The notes: generated by a model not told the origin, from the sequence alone. Counted from the stretch's first letter, positions 46,137 to 55,329 are shown. The stretch is DNA of 64,000 nucleotides from JAHEDH01 sp963753285 (GCA_963753285.1 CAVWBT010000014.1:1-64000); one strand, 5' to 3'. A program made the numbers and translations.

Positions 46137-46157
46137 CCGTTAGAAGACCCGTTAGAA
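46137..46157 (+). repeat. Right arm-type integrase-site candidates
   Basis: CCGTTAGAA at 46137-46145 and 46149-46157, 12 bp start to start, matching the left pair at 32924-32944 in sequence, spacing and orientation. Confidence 0.6.
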
Positions 46158-46176
46158 ACCGCATTGCTCCATTGAA

Positions 46177-46212
46177 AAGGCCCTGGTCAGGGACCTCCCT
46201 GACCAGGGCCTT
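46177..46212 (-). terminator. Element-borne terminator now serving tRNA-fMet
   Basis: Perfect 16-bp stem (AAGGCCCTGGTCAGGG and its complement) with a four-base loop ACCT, ending 6 bp from the tRNA 3' end. It lies inside the element, replacing the chromosomal hairpin at 32731-32760. Confidence 0.8.
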
Positions 46213-46215
46213 CGG

Positions 46216-46292
<77 letters not shown>

Positions 46293-46345
46293 TCGTGGTG
46301 TGACTCCTATGTTACGACGTCCCCGTGGCACGTCAAACCGGTGGG

Positions 46346-47427
46346 TCAGCTCCAGGTCACGGCGATCGGCCGGTCGAGCCCGGGGATCGGCATTCCCTCG
46401 GCCTCGGCTGCGATCTCCTCGATCGGTCTCGTCGGGGTGTGCTCCCACAACGTGATGGTGACGGCCTCGGCTGCGCGGCGCCACACGCCCACCACCTCCT
46501 CGCCCGACCAGGACGGCGCCCGGCCACACCCTCGATGGCCACAGCTCGGCTGCCCGGTCGGGATCCGGGACGAGCAGCGCACGATGTGCAGCCGAGAGCA
46601 GCGTGTAGGCATCTCCGCTCGGGAGCAATCGAACGACCGGCTCGATGGAATCGTTCGACCGGACAACGACAGCGTACTTTCGTCGGCGCGAGCGAGCGTT
46701 GCTCCCTCACCGACCGGAGTTCGCACCGACTCGACGTCGACAAGGAGTCGGTCCTGGCATTCGTCGGACGCATCGACGAGCCGGATCAACCTGACATGGC
46801 GCCGACTTCGTCTCCGACTCGCCGATTCCGGACGCTCACGACGGCGGACATCGTCGACCGGCGGGTTCCACCGTCCCGTGAACAACGGTGCAGATACCGG
46901 CGGAGCAGCTCGGTGCGGGCGTCGAGCGGCTCGACGTCCGGCGGCTCCACGATCCAGATGACCGGTGGATTCGCTCCGTCCCAATGCAGCGCAACCCGAC
47001 CCGTCTGGCGGCGCGTATCGGAGCGCGTTGTGGTCGACGCCGAGCGCCGACCCCGCATCCCGATAGGTCATCGATCGGTCGCCCAGGAGCAACGCCAACC
47101 GGTCGGCGAGCTCGACCGATCGTTCTCGCCGCGCTCCCTCTATTTGGGAGCCTCCCGAGCGTGAAACACGCACGGTCCCGCTCGAAGACCACATAGGCAC
47201 TGAACCGAGGGCCCCACACGCCGATCAGTGACGAGTGATTCCAGTCATCGGGTTCGATGTCGTCGACACGGGCGTGCAGTGAGAGCAGAGCCGCACGTGG
47301 CACACTGTCCTGAAGCCCCACCCACGCCGACGATCGGAGCGACTCGTCGGTCTTGGCCATCCGGCCTGTCAATCCACCGACCCTGCGCCGGTGCCTGAGA
47401 AGCTGAGAGCGGGAGACTGCGAACACG
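46346..47427 (-). pseudogene. Winged-helix DNA-binding protein gene broken by several frameshifts
   Basis: Ordered pieces of one winged-helix (AlkZ/YcaQ-like, HTH_42) protein in changing frames: SRSQLLRHRRRVGGL and SSAWVGLQDSVPRAALLSLH; WGPRFSAYVVFERDRACFTL; ELADRLALLLGDRSMTYRDA; TGRVALHWDGANPPVIWIVE; VVRLLPSGDAYTLLSAAHRA and ALLVPDPDRAAELWPSRVWP; EEVVGVWRRAAEAVTITLW. At least four shifts, each readable as one extra base. The GTG at 47427 is the likely start. Conserved residues are intact between the breaks. Confidence 0.7.
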
Positions 47428-47551
47428 TCACGATCAGCGTATCGAGCAGACACCAACGCTCGACGAGGTCGGCGCATTTCGCAGCCGGCCAGATCGCGGG
47501 ACGTTTCGCACTCGACACTTCGGGTAGTGCCCACTCAAGGAGTTGATTCTG

Positions 47552-48013
47552 ATGACAATCCAGCAGTCCACACCAACGTTCAGCGCGCCGGCCAGCACCG
47601 GTCAGACCCTGAGCACCGAGTCGTTCCTCGACAAAGTGCCGGTCGCCCTGCTGTTCCTCCCGGACCCCGAGGCGACCAGGAACACGCTCGCCGCATACAA
47701 CGACATCCACGCCGACCTCGCTCAGCGGCGCATCCAACTGCTCGCGGTGGTTCCCGAGCTTGCCTCCGACGCCAGGGACATGGCGGACCGCATGCAGCTC
47801 ACATTCCCCCTTCTCGCCGATCCGTCGCTCGCCATCTTCCGGGAGTTCGGGGCTTTCGACTCTGACGATGAGCCGATCGGCTGTTCCGTCATCATCGACA
47901 AAACTGGTACTGTCGCCTCCAAGACAGAAGGCGTCCTCTCGCCCAGTGAGATGACGACACAACTGGATGATCTCGAGGGATCTAAACGATTTGAAATGGC
48001 GGTGAATCGCTGA
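47552..48013 (+). CDS. Redoxin-fold protein lacking the peroxidatic cysteine
   Basis: 153 residues from the ATG at 47552 with AAGGAG upstream. The AhpC/TSA thioredoxin-like fold is visible: FSAPASTGQTLSTESFLDKV, VALLFLPDPEATRNTLAAYN, QLTFPLLADPSLAIFREFGAF and CSVIIDKTGTV. Where peroxiredoxins have the catalytic Cys after the P-x-x-x-T turn this protein reads PEATRNT. Its only Cys is in PIGCSVI. Probably not a peroxidase. The stop overlaps the ferredoxin start. Confidence 0.78.
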   Translation: MTIQQSTPTFSAPASTGQTLSTESFLDKVPVALLFLPDPEATRNTLAAYNDIHADLAQRRIQLLAVVPELASDARDMADRMQLTFPLLADPSLAIFREFGAFDSDDEPIGCSVIIDKTGTVASKTEGVLSPSEMTTQLDDLEGSKRFEMAVNR

Positions 48014-48321
48014 TGGCAAAGCTGATGGTGTGGATCGATCAGGATCTGTGCACCGGGGACGGGATCTGTGAGGAGATCACCCCCGACGTCTTCCACGCAC
48101 GCGACGACGGCCTCTGGGTCGTGAAGGAAGAGAAGTCCCACTTCGACAAGACCGTCATCTTCGACGGCGAAGAGGGCGACGGGCATGGACCCGACGGGGC
48201 ACGCGGCCTCGCACGGGTGCCCGAGAGCCTGCACGACGATGTGATCGAGTCCGCCGAGGAATGCCCCGGCGAGTGCATCATGCTCGAACCGTACGACGAG
48301 AGCGCCGTCTTCACCGGCTGA
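48013..48321 (+). CDS. Single-cluster ferredoxin
   Basis: 102 residues. Cluster ligands: LCTGDGICEE (Cys, Asp at the second position, Cys) and EECPGECIMLE (Cys with CP turn, then one more Cys). The Asp in place of the usual second Cys fits a [3Fe-4S] or Asp-ligated [4Fe-4S] ferredoxin such as those serving P450s. An acidic insert (FDGEEGDGHGPDGARG) lies between. Coupled to the redoxin gene by a TGATG overlap and followed by a strong terminator. Confidence 0.88.
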   Translation: MAKLMVWIDQDLCTGDGICEEITPDVFHARDDGLWVVKEEKSHFDKTVIFDGEEGDGHGPDGARGLARVPESLHDDVIESAEECPGECIMLEPYDESAVFTG

Positions 48322-48343
48322 CAACCATCGACCGAGTTTGCGA

Positions 48344-48372
48344 GAGGGCCCCGTTCTCAGCGGGGCCCTCTT
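48344..48372. terminator. Hairpin terminator between convergent genes
   Basis: 10-bp perfect GC-rich stem GAGGGCCCCG / CGGGGCCCTC with a 7-nt loop, followed by TT. Lies between the ferredoxin gene and the convergent UPF0182 gene. Confidence 0.8.
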
Positions 48373-48425
48373 GCGTTGCTCGTATTCGGCGGCCACCGGA
48401 GTGACCGCGGTATCGCCGACAGGTG

Positions 48426-51335
48426 TCAGCCCGGGAGGACCAACCGTGACGCATCCGTTGCGTCTTCGGTGACCGGTTCGACCTGCTCGAGCGCCCGCTG
48501 GATCAAGCGCTCGGCCTCGTTGATGAGACGCTGATACTCGGCCAGGTCGCCCAGACGCAGCGCCTCGTTGGCCTGATCGAACGTGTCGGACGCCTGACTC
48601 AACAGCTCTTCGATCGTCCCTGCGAGCTCCGGCAGACCGGTGTCGGGCTCCGGCTCCTCGTCACCCACCGGCTCACCGAACACCTGGGCGAAGGCCCCGT
48701 CGAGGGTGTCGTCCCATTCGATGCGGTCGCCGAAGACGACCACCACACGGCGGAACTCCGGCAGTGCGCTGTTGTCGTCCGAGGCCAGATACACCGGCTG
48801 GACGTACACGATCGAGTCGTCGACCGGCACCACCAGCATGTCGCCGAACAGGACCCTCGAGCCCTGGGCGTCCCACAGCGACAGCTGCGACGAGATCTCG
48901 GCGTCCTGGTTGATGCGGGCGCCGACCTGTCCGGTTCCCTCGACCAGTGAGCCCGACGGCATCCTGAAGTCGATCAGCCGGCCGTACCGCTCCGGCGTCG
49001 AGTCGGCGATCAGGAACGACGACATGTTCGGCTTGTCCTCGGGCGTGAACGGCTGGGTGAGCGCATAGGTCAGCTGCTCCTCGCCCGGCAGGCGATACAG
49101 CAGATAGGTCGGAAGCAGCTGATCGAGGAATCGGCCGTTGGCGCCGACCGTGTCGCCGTTCAACAGCGTGTCGCCCTCGCGGTTCGGGGTCGACGGGTCG
49201 ACGGGAATCGACCACGTGTCCGAACCGGCGAAGAAGTCTTCGACGTTGGTGACGTGATAGTCGAGGTAGATCTCGCCCTGGACCTTGAACATGTCCTGGG
49301 GATATCGGACGTTGTCACGCACCGACTCCGGCATCCGCTCGAACGGGCTCAGCAGGCTGGGATAGATCTTGTCCCAGGTCTCGATCAGCGGATCGTCATT
49401 GTCGACCATGTAGAAATTGACGGTGCCGTCGTAGGCGTCGATCGTCGCCTTCACCGAGTTGCGGATGTAGTTGAACCCCGCACTCGGCAACGTCGAGATA
49501 CGCGGGATACGCGCCGTCTGAGCGAACGTCACCGGCTGGCTGTACGGGTAGGCGTCGGTGATGGTGTACATGTCCATCATCCACTTGATCCGCCCGTCGG
49601 CGATCACCGGATACGGGTCGGAGTCGATCTCGAGGAACGGGGCGATGGTTCCGACGATGTCGCGGATGTTGCGAACCATCAGGACACGGCTGTCGTCGCG
49701 CAGCTGCCCGGAGATGAGCAGGTTCAGGTCCCGATACCGCAGCGCGAAGGCCATCCGCTCGACGAAGTTGCCGATCGGGACGCCGGCGATGCCGTCGTAG
49801 GAGTTCTGGACGATCGTGTTCTCGAGGGGATAATCGACCTCTTGGTCCGACGCGCCCGTCTTGACGATGAGCGGGTCGTCCTGAGCCGTCTCACCGAAGT
49901 AGATCCGCGGTTGCTCGATCTGGATCTCCTCGACGGTCGACTGCGTCGGGATGTCCTGGACCACGAGCGCCGGCTGGCCGTTGCTCTCCACGTTGTTCGC
50001 CCGTGACAGCACCGCACCGAAACCGTGGGTGTAGATCAGCCGCTGGTTCTGCCAGTCGTTCGGGATGTTCTGGCTGGTCTCTTCGAGCTCACGAGCCGAG
50101 ATCATCACCTGGGTGAGCTCACCGTCGATGACGTAGCGATCGGTGTCCACCCGGTCGACCCGATAGAACGCCCGGATCTCCTGGAGGTTCTGGTAGGTGT
50201 CACGCAGCACGCCCGGATCCCAAAGCCGCAGGTTGTCGATCGTCGACCGGTTGACCTCGATGTCGGCCGCGGTCAGATCGCTCGAGGCGGGGAAGTTCCT
50301 GATCTCGGCGTCAGACAGCCCGTACGCCAGCCTGGTCGCCTCGATGTTGCGCTCCAGATACTCACGCTCGACGGCGAGCGGCTCGGGAACGACCTGGAGG
50401 CGATCGATCACGGCCGGGTAGACGACACCGGCGGCGAGCGAGACGAACAACCACGCGCCCAGGGCGACCAGGCCGACCGTCCAGTCGGAACGGCGGATGT
50501 TCCAGATGAACAACACAGCTGCGACGATCGACACGAGCGCCAACAGGTTCAGCGCAGGGATCCGAGCGTTCACGTCGGTGTAGCCGGCCCCGGCGAAGCC
50601 GTTCGTCCCCGACGTCGAATACAACAGCTGCCAGGCGTCGATCCGGTACGTGGCCGCCCGAAGCAGGGCGATCAGTGCGATCAGCCCCGAGATGTGAGCC
50701 TTGACGCCCGAACGCATCGACGGGCGATTCGAACTGTCCAACCGGATCCCGCCGTTGAGGTAGTGGAGAGCCACCACGAGGATCACCGTGAGGATGAACA
50801 TGTTGAACAGCCAGCTGAGCACGTCGGAGATGAACGGCAGTTGGAACACGTAGAACCCGATGTCCCGACCGAATTGTGGATCGGTGACCCCGAACTCGGT
50901 CGAGTTCAGGAACAACAACAGGTCGTCGCGCCAGGCGGCCAGACCCACGCCGATCAAGAGGGCGAACACGGCGGCCACGCCGAGTCGCACGAGCCGGAGC
51001 CGAGGCTCGACCCAATCCCGAAAGCGTTCGACCAGTTCTTCGTCGTCGTCCTGGCTGAACAGGGTGTATCGAGGCGAGAGGCGATCGGTCAAGACGAGGT
51101 TGCCGAAGATGAACCCGAACACGACCAGGAACCCGGCCACGGCCAGGCCGATGGTGGCGAACAGCCTGATCCGCCACACTTCGACGAATCCGACGGAGTC
51201 GAACCACATGTAGTCGGTCCACAGCGTGGCGAGACCGGTGAGCGCCACGTAGGCGACGGCGACGCCGACTGCTACGGCGACGAGGAGTCGGCGTCGGTCG
51301 TTCATGGGCTGGGGCTCTGCGTTGCGTACGAACAT
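48426..51335 (-). CDS. UPF0182 family membrane protein
   Basis: 969 residues. Seven membrane helices in the first 330 residues (LLVAVAVGVAVAYVALTGLA; YMWFDSVGFVEVWRIR, a family hallmark; LLALVSIVAAVLFIWNIRRS). A large extracytoplasmic domain follows (VEREYLERNIEATRLAYGL, QLTYALTQPFTPEDKPNMSS, VPVDDSIVYVQPVYLAS), then an acidic C-terminal tail with coiled coil. Widespread in actinobacteria; function unknown. The ATG at 51335 is backed by a TAGACT box 8 nt upstream; an ATG at 51305 is the alternative. Confidence 0.93.
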   Translation of the reverse strand: MFVRNAEPQPMNDRRRLLVAVAVGVAVAYVALTGLATLWTDYMWFDSVGFVEVWRIRLFATIGLAVAGFLVVFGFIFGNLVLTDRLSPRYTLFSQDDDEELVERFRDWVEPRLRLVRLGVAAVFALLIGVGLAAWRDDLLLFLNSTEFGVTDPQFGRDIGFYVFQLPFISDVLSWLFNMFILTVILVVALHYLNGGIRLDSSNRPSMRSGVKAHISGLIALIALLRAATYRIDAWQLLYSTSGTNGFAGAGYTDVNARIPALNLLALVSIVAAVLFIWNIRRSDWTVGLVALGAWLFVSLAAGVVYPAVIDRLQVVPEPLAVEREYLERNIEATRLAYGLSDAEIRNFPASSDLTAADIEVNRSTIDNLRLWDPGVLRDTYQNLQEIRAFYRVDRVDTDRYVIDGELTQVMISARELEETSQNIPNDWQNQRLIYTHGFGAVLSRANNVESNGQPALVVQDIPTQSTVEEIQIEQPRIYFGETAQDDPLIVKTGASDQEVDYPLENTIVQNSYDGIAGVPIGNFVERMAFALRYRDLNLLISGQLRDDSRVLMVRNIRDIVGTIAPFLEIDSDPYPVIADGRIKWMMDMYTITDAYPYSQPVTFAQTARIPRISTLPSAGFNYIRNSVKATIDAYDGTVNFYMVDNDDPLIETWDKIYPSLLSPFERMPESVRDNVRYPQDMFKVQGEIYLDYHVTNVEDFFAGSDTWSIPVDPSTPNREGDTLLNGDTVGANGRFLDQLLPTYLLYRLPGEEQLTYALTQPFTPEDKPNMSSFLIADSTPERYGRLIDFRMPSGSLVEGTGQVGARINQDAEISSQLSLWDAQGSRVLFGDMLVVPVDDSIVYVQPVYLASDDNSALPEFRRVVVVFGDRIEWDDTLDGAFAQVFGEPVGDEEPEPDTGLPELAGTIEELLSQASDTFDQANEALRLGDLAEYQRLINEAERLIQRALEQVEPVTEDATDASRLVLPG

Positions 51336-51343
51336 CGGAGGAG

Positions 51344-51349
51344 AGTCTA
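51344..51349 (-). promoter_or_regulatory. Putative -10 box of a leaderless start
   Basis: TAGACT on the minus strand, 8 nt before the ATG at 51335. Confidence 0.5.
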
Positions 51350-51378
51350 CGAAGACTCCCGGTCAATGCTGCAGTCGG

Positions 51379-53436
51379 TCAGGCAGGAATGAGCGTGCAC
51401 CCGCAGTTCGGGTGTGCGGGTGGAAGCGTCTCCCACTCGGTGGGCTCGGATTCGGCACTCGTCCGACACGTCGTGCATCCGCGCCCCGATACGACCCACT
51501 CGATCTGATGGCCGTTCGATTCGAGGACTTCGGCGAGCCCGGCGTGGTATCGGCTCGCCGCCAACTCCGCCACGCGCCGCTCGGCCTCGTCGGTTCGCCA
51601 TGCCCGAAAAACCCTGGACACCGACGCCCCGAGCTGTCTGGCGCCCTGCCCCTGTCTCCGCCCCTCGACCAGAGCATGATGGACGTCCTGGAGCAGCGCG
51701 GCGATCCAATCGAGCTCGGGCTCGGTCTTCGGCGTCGACGGCCGCTTGAACCGCTCGCCGGTCATCTCCATCGCCGCGGCATGGCCCGATGCGAACGCTT
51801 CGGAGGCCAGCACCACCAGGTCGGGGCGGAGGCGGGCTCCAAGCGACGGGCCGTCAGGGTCCCACTCGCCGTCGCTCAACCTGAGCTCTTCGAGCGCCTC
51901 GTTCTGCGCCTCGGTGAGCTGGCGTTTGATGTTCCGCAACGCCCGGTTCGAGACCGGCAGGATCAACCGCGATCTGAGTTCGAACGGATCTCCGTCGTAT
52001 CGGGGAACCCGACGCGGTGTGGGCTTGGGCTCGGCGACCGGAACCTCGGTGGCCTGACCGGACGCCTCCGGCTCGACGGGCTGAGAAGGCTCGCGGAGGC
52101 GGGCAAACAACCCCGACAGCTCTTCGAACCGCCCCGTGTCGTCGTCGGCCGGCTCATCGCTCGACACCTTCGGAAGCACAGGTTGGTCGGGCAGTGTTGG
52201 CTCCCCGGGCTCGGCCTCAGGCGCCACCGCGTCGGGCTCGGCCTCAAGCTCCGCCGCCTCGGGCTCGGCCCCAGGCTCCGCCGCCTGGTCGGACACAGGC
52301 GCCTCGACCTCGCCCGTCTCGGACATCACACCGACCTGTTCGTCGGCCTCGGCGACGTCGTCCGCGTGCGCATCGGGAGCTTCTTCTTCCGCAGGCGCGG
52401 GAGCCTCGACCACGTCTGTAGACGCACCCGGACCTCCGACCACGTCCACTTCGAGCTGCTCGTCGGGGGCTTCCTCCGCCTCGCGCCGGGCCCTGACCTG
52501 CTCCGGTGTCAGAACCACGATTTCGGGGGTCTCACTGATCGGACCGCCGACCGGAGCGCGAGACGGAACGCTCGCGGCGCCGGGTCGCACGACCCGAACG
52601 GTTTCCCCGGGCGTCCAGTCCGGCTCGAACTCGGCGTGGTCCGTCTCGTCGGTTTCAGGTTCCACCGGTGTCGGCGGGACGTCGACGGTCTGTGGGGAGA
52701 GCTGCAGGGCCGACCTCCGCTCCTCCAGTTCGCCCTCGGCTGTCGCCAATGCATGGCGAATCGAATCGAGCTCGAGTTTGAGCTCCTGGCGGCGGATCTC
52801 GAGAGCCCGGGTCCGCTCCTGGGCGGCGTCCGCCTGGCGAGTGGCCCGCTCGATCATCTCGTCGTGCGAGCTCTGGGCACGCAGGGTCAGGCGATCGGCC
52901 TCCATCCTGGCGTTGCGCACCATGTCCTCGGCTTCCCGGCGTCCTGCAGCCACGACGCGATGAGCTTCGCGCTCGGCCTCGCCCACCATGCGGAGCCGTT
53001 CCTTCTCCGTGTTGGACTCGATGCGATCTGCCTCGGCCATCACCTGCTTCAACAGCTCATCTGCGGTCGCCCAGGCGTCTCCTCGCATCTGCTCGGCATC
53101 GGCGCGGGCGCGCCGGATCTCCTGCTCGGCCTCCGCAACGGCCTCCGAACGCCACCGCGTGGCGTCGTTCGTCGCCCGCTGACGAAGCTGATCTGCGGCG
53201 TCGCGGGCAGCTTCGAGGACTGCTGACACTTCCCGGCCGATCGACTCGAACTCCGACTTCAGGTCGCGCTCACCCATCTCCGAGAACTTCGCCGCCATCT
53301 GGTCGCGCTCTGCAACGAGCCCCGAAACCGCCGACGCAAGCGTCTCGAGATACTGCTGGACCTCGATCGGATCGAACCCCCGGAACGACGTGCGGAACCG
53401 CTTCCGGGAGATGTCGTCGGGAGTGAAATCGGCCAT
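51379..53436 (-). CDS. DivIVA-domain coiled-coil protein with a Cys/His-rich C-terminal domain
   Basis: 685 residues from ATG 53436. The N-terminal DivIVA membrane-curvature domain (MADFTPDDISRKRFRTSFRG, FDPIEVQQYLETLA) is followed by a coiled coil of about 200 residues. Then comes an Ala/Glu/Pro-rich disordered stretch (about 250-440) and a folded C-terminal domain (about 460-685). That domain ends with GHQIEWVVSGRGCTTCRTSA and LPPAHPNCGCTLIPA, a CxxC...HxNCxC metal-site pattern like the tail of Mu gpF-type phage head proteins. DivIVA proteins organise polar growth and septation; the tail is unusual. Confidence 0.82.
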   Translation of the reverse strand: MADFTPDDISRKRFRTSFRGFDPIEVQQYLETLASAVSGLVAERDQMAAKFSEMGERDLKSEFESIGREVSAVLEAARDAADQLRQRATNDATRWRSEAVAEAEQEIRRARADAEQMRGDAWATADELLKQVMAEADRIESNTEKERLRMVGEAEREAHRVVAAGRREAEDMVRNARMEADRLTLRAQSSHDEMIERATRQADAAQERTRALEIRRQELKLELDSIRHALATAEGELEERRSALQLSPQTVDVPPTPVEPETDETDHAEFEPDWTPGETVRVVRPGAASVPSRAPVGGPISETPEIVVLTPEQVRARREAEEAPDEQLEVDVVGGPGASTDVVEAPAPAEEEAPDAHADDVAEADEQVGVMSETGEVEAPVSDQAAEPGAEPEAAELEAEPDAVAPEAEPGEPTLPDQPVLPKVSSDEPADDDTGRFEELSGLFARLREPSQPVEPEASGQATEVPVAEPKPTPRRVPRYDGDPFELRSRLILPVSNRALRNIKRQLTEAQNEALEELRLSDGEWDPDGPSLGARLRPDLVVLASEAFASGHAAAMEMTGERFKRPSTPKTEPELDWIAALLQDVHHALVEGRRQGQGARQLGASVSRVFRAWRTDEAERRVAELAASRYHAGLAEVLESNGHQIEWVVSGRGCTTCRTSAESEPTEWETLPPAHPNCGCTLIPA

Positions 53437-53445
53437 GGACGACCC

Positions 53446-53451
53446 AAGATA
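53446..53451 (-). promoter_or_regulatory. Putative -10 box of a leaderless start
   Basis: TATCTT on the minus strand, 9 nt before the ATG at 53436. Confidence 0.45.
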
Positions 53452-53480
53452 CCGCTCACCCACTCATGCGCCGCGCATTG

Positions 53481-54494
53481 TCAGGCCGGGTCGAGGGCCT
53501 CGAGCGCAGCCAGCGCCTCGTCGATCGTCGCAACCGAGATCAGCTCGATCGACTCCCGAGGCGCGGTCAGCGCCTCGGTGTAGTTTCCTGCCGGCACCAG
53601 CATCACCTCTGCGCCGGCGGCCTCGGCAGCCACCACCTTCTGGCGAACGCCACCGATGTTTCCGACCGTCCCATCGGCTCGGATCGTCCCTGTGCCCGCC
53701 ACCAGATTGCCCTTCGTCAGATCACCATCGACCAGCAGATCCATGATCGCCAGCGTGTACATCATCCCCGCCGACGGCCCGCCGACGTTCGACGTCTCGA
53801 TCGAGATCGGGTACCGGGGATTCGCCGTCTGCGCCAGAATCCCGATGAGTGTCCGCGAACCGTCCTCGGACGCAGTCAGCTCGACCTCGACGGTCATCGG
53901 CTCGCCGTCCCGCTCGATGTCGATCTCGACGGTCTCTCCCGGCGACAAGTCGCCGATGACGACCCCGATGTCCCCACTCAGCTGCACCGGCTCCCCGTTG
54001 ACCGCCACGATCACATCATCCGGTTGGAGGACGCCGGCCGCACCTGAACCCTCGACCAGGTCGACGACCAGCACTCCGTCGGACTCGATCTCGACGGGGA
54101 CACCCGAGCGGTCGAGCGCAACCGCCACCGCAGTGTCGATCGACTGATCCATTGCGTCGAGGTTGCGCTGCTTGTACTCCTCGTCGGTCTCGTCGTCCCT
54201 CCGGATCGCCTGCCGCCGGACGAGATCGACCGTGGGATCGAGCCCGGCCTCGATCGCCTCGTAGGCGTTCACACCGCTCGCAGTGACCGAAACCGTGAGA
54301 AAGAAGAGTTCGCCGTCGGGCGGGTAGATCTCGACGTCGCCCGTTGCAACCACCACGTCGATGGCGTCGCCCACCGGGCCGGGAGAGAACGCCACGTACG
54401 GAAGCTGGACCGACCAGGCACCGACCGCGGCTGCAGCTGTGAGGAAGAGACCGACGAACGTGCCGGCGACCCAGCGTGGAAGAGGCGGTTGCAT
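53481..54494 (-). CDS. PDZ-domain Lon-like (S16) membrane protease, YlbL family
   Basis: 337 residues. One N-terminal helix (WVAGTFVGLFLTAAAAVGAW) and a first domain with PDGELFFLTVSVTASGVNAYE precede a PDZ domain (VLVVDLVEGSGAAGVLQPDDVIVAVNGEPV). The C-terminal S16 protease domain has the Ser nucleophile in NVGGPSAGMMYTLAIMD and the Lys in GNIGGVRQKVVAAEAAGAEV. It faces outside the membrane, where family members degrade or regulate envelope proteins. TACGAT lies 7 nt before the ATG. Confidence 0.92.
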   Translation of the reverse strand: MQPPLPRWVAGTFVGLFLTAAAAVGAWSVQLPYVAFSPGPVGDAIDVVVATGDVEIYPPDGELFFLTVSVTASGVNAYEAIEAGLDPTVDLVRRQAIRRDDETDEEYKQRNLDAMDQSIDTAVAVALDRSGVPVEIESDGVLVVDLVEGSGAAGVLQPDDVIVAVNGEPVQLSGDIGVVIGDLSPGETVEIDIERDGEPMTVEVELTASEDGSRTLIGILAQTANPRYPISIETSNVGGPSAGMMYTLAIMDLLVDGDLTKGNLVAGTGTIRADGTVGNIGGVRQKVVAAEAAGAEVMLVPAGNYTEALTAPRESIELISVATIDEALAALEALDPA

Positions 54495-54501
54495 CGGCGA
54501 A

Positions 54502-54507
54502 ATCGTA
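54502..54507 (-). promoter_or_regulatory. Putative -10 box of a leaderless start
   Basis: TACGAT on the minus strand, 7 nt before the ATG at 54494. Confidence 0.5.
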
Positions 54508-54572
54508 TCCCCTCGTCCCGGATACGACGGAGTCGACCCCATAGAATCCCCCTCGCACCGAAGAGGAGAACC

Positions 54573-55151
54573 ATGGAGACACTTGCGCCAACCGTCCTGA
54601 CAGGTCGAGTCCTGCCCCGGAGTCGAGTGGCCGCCGTGGTCGCCGTCATCGGGTTCGCCGCCCTCACCGCCGCAGCGGCGCAGTACCGGGTCCCGCTCGG
54701 ATTCACACCGGTCCCGATCACCGGATCCACCTTCGCCGTTCTCCTCTCCGGCGCTGCGCTCGGCATGCGGCTCGGCGCCGCCAGCCAAGTCGTCTATCTC
54801 CTGATGGGCGCCGTCGGCCTTCCGGTGTTCACCGACGGCGGCTCGGGGATCGAGACGTTCACCGGATCCACTGCCGGCTATCTGGTCGGGTTCGTGTTCG
54901 GGGCGGCCCTCATCGGGAAGCTCGCCGAGCACAAGCAGGACCGGAACATCGCAACGACGGTGTCGGCGTTCCTCGCCGGCACCGCCGTGATCTACGCGTT
55001 CGGTGTGGGCGGGCTCATGTTGAACGCCGGCATGGACTTCAACAACGCGGTGCTCGCCGGGGTCGCCCCGTTCGTCTTCGGCGACGTGCTCAAAGCCGCC
55101 GCCGCCGGCCTCCTCCTCCCCGCCGCCTGGCGACTCCTCGGCGATCGATAG
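54573..55151 (+). CDS. bioY: Biotin transporter BioY
   Basis: 192 residues with six membrane segments. Family motifs: PLGFTPVPITGSTFAVLLSG, LGMRLGAASQVVYLLMGAVGLPVFTDGGSG and TGSTAGYLVGFVFGAALIG. Substrate-binding S component of an ECF biotin transporter. No BioM/BioN genes are next to it, so it works alone or with a shared energy module. AAGAGGAGAA precedes the ATG. Confidence 0.95.
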   Translation: METLAPTVLTGRVLPRSRVAAVVAVIGFAALTAAAAQYRVPLGFTPVPITGSTFAVLLSGAALGMRLGAASQVVYLLMGAVGLPVFTDGGSGIETFTGSTAGYLVGFVFGAALIGKLAEHKQDRNIATTVSAFLAGTAVIYAFGVGGLMLNAGMDFNNAVLAGVAPFVFGDVLKAAAAGLLLPAAWRLLGDR

Positions 55152-55329
55152 GCCGGACCGGGTCTCGGCGTGAGCACTCGAGGTTGAAACGGATCAGGTG
55201 AAGCCCATTCTCGGGGCTGGGTAGCTGCACGGCGGACACGCACGTCGTCGAATACACCGGTCGAGGAAGGCCGTCTCGCCGCCGCCAACCGGGTTTGCCT
55301 CAGTCCTCGGACCGGTACACACTGCGATT

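Noticed and set aside
50025..51392. 455-codon plus-strand frame opposite UPF0182
   Set aside because: Antisense shadow, composition typical of GC-skewed third positions.
51304..53226. 640-codon plus-strand frame opposite the DivIVA gene
   Set aside because: Antisense of a repetitive Ala/Glu-rich coding region; no independent signal.
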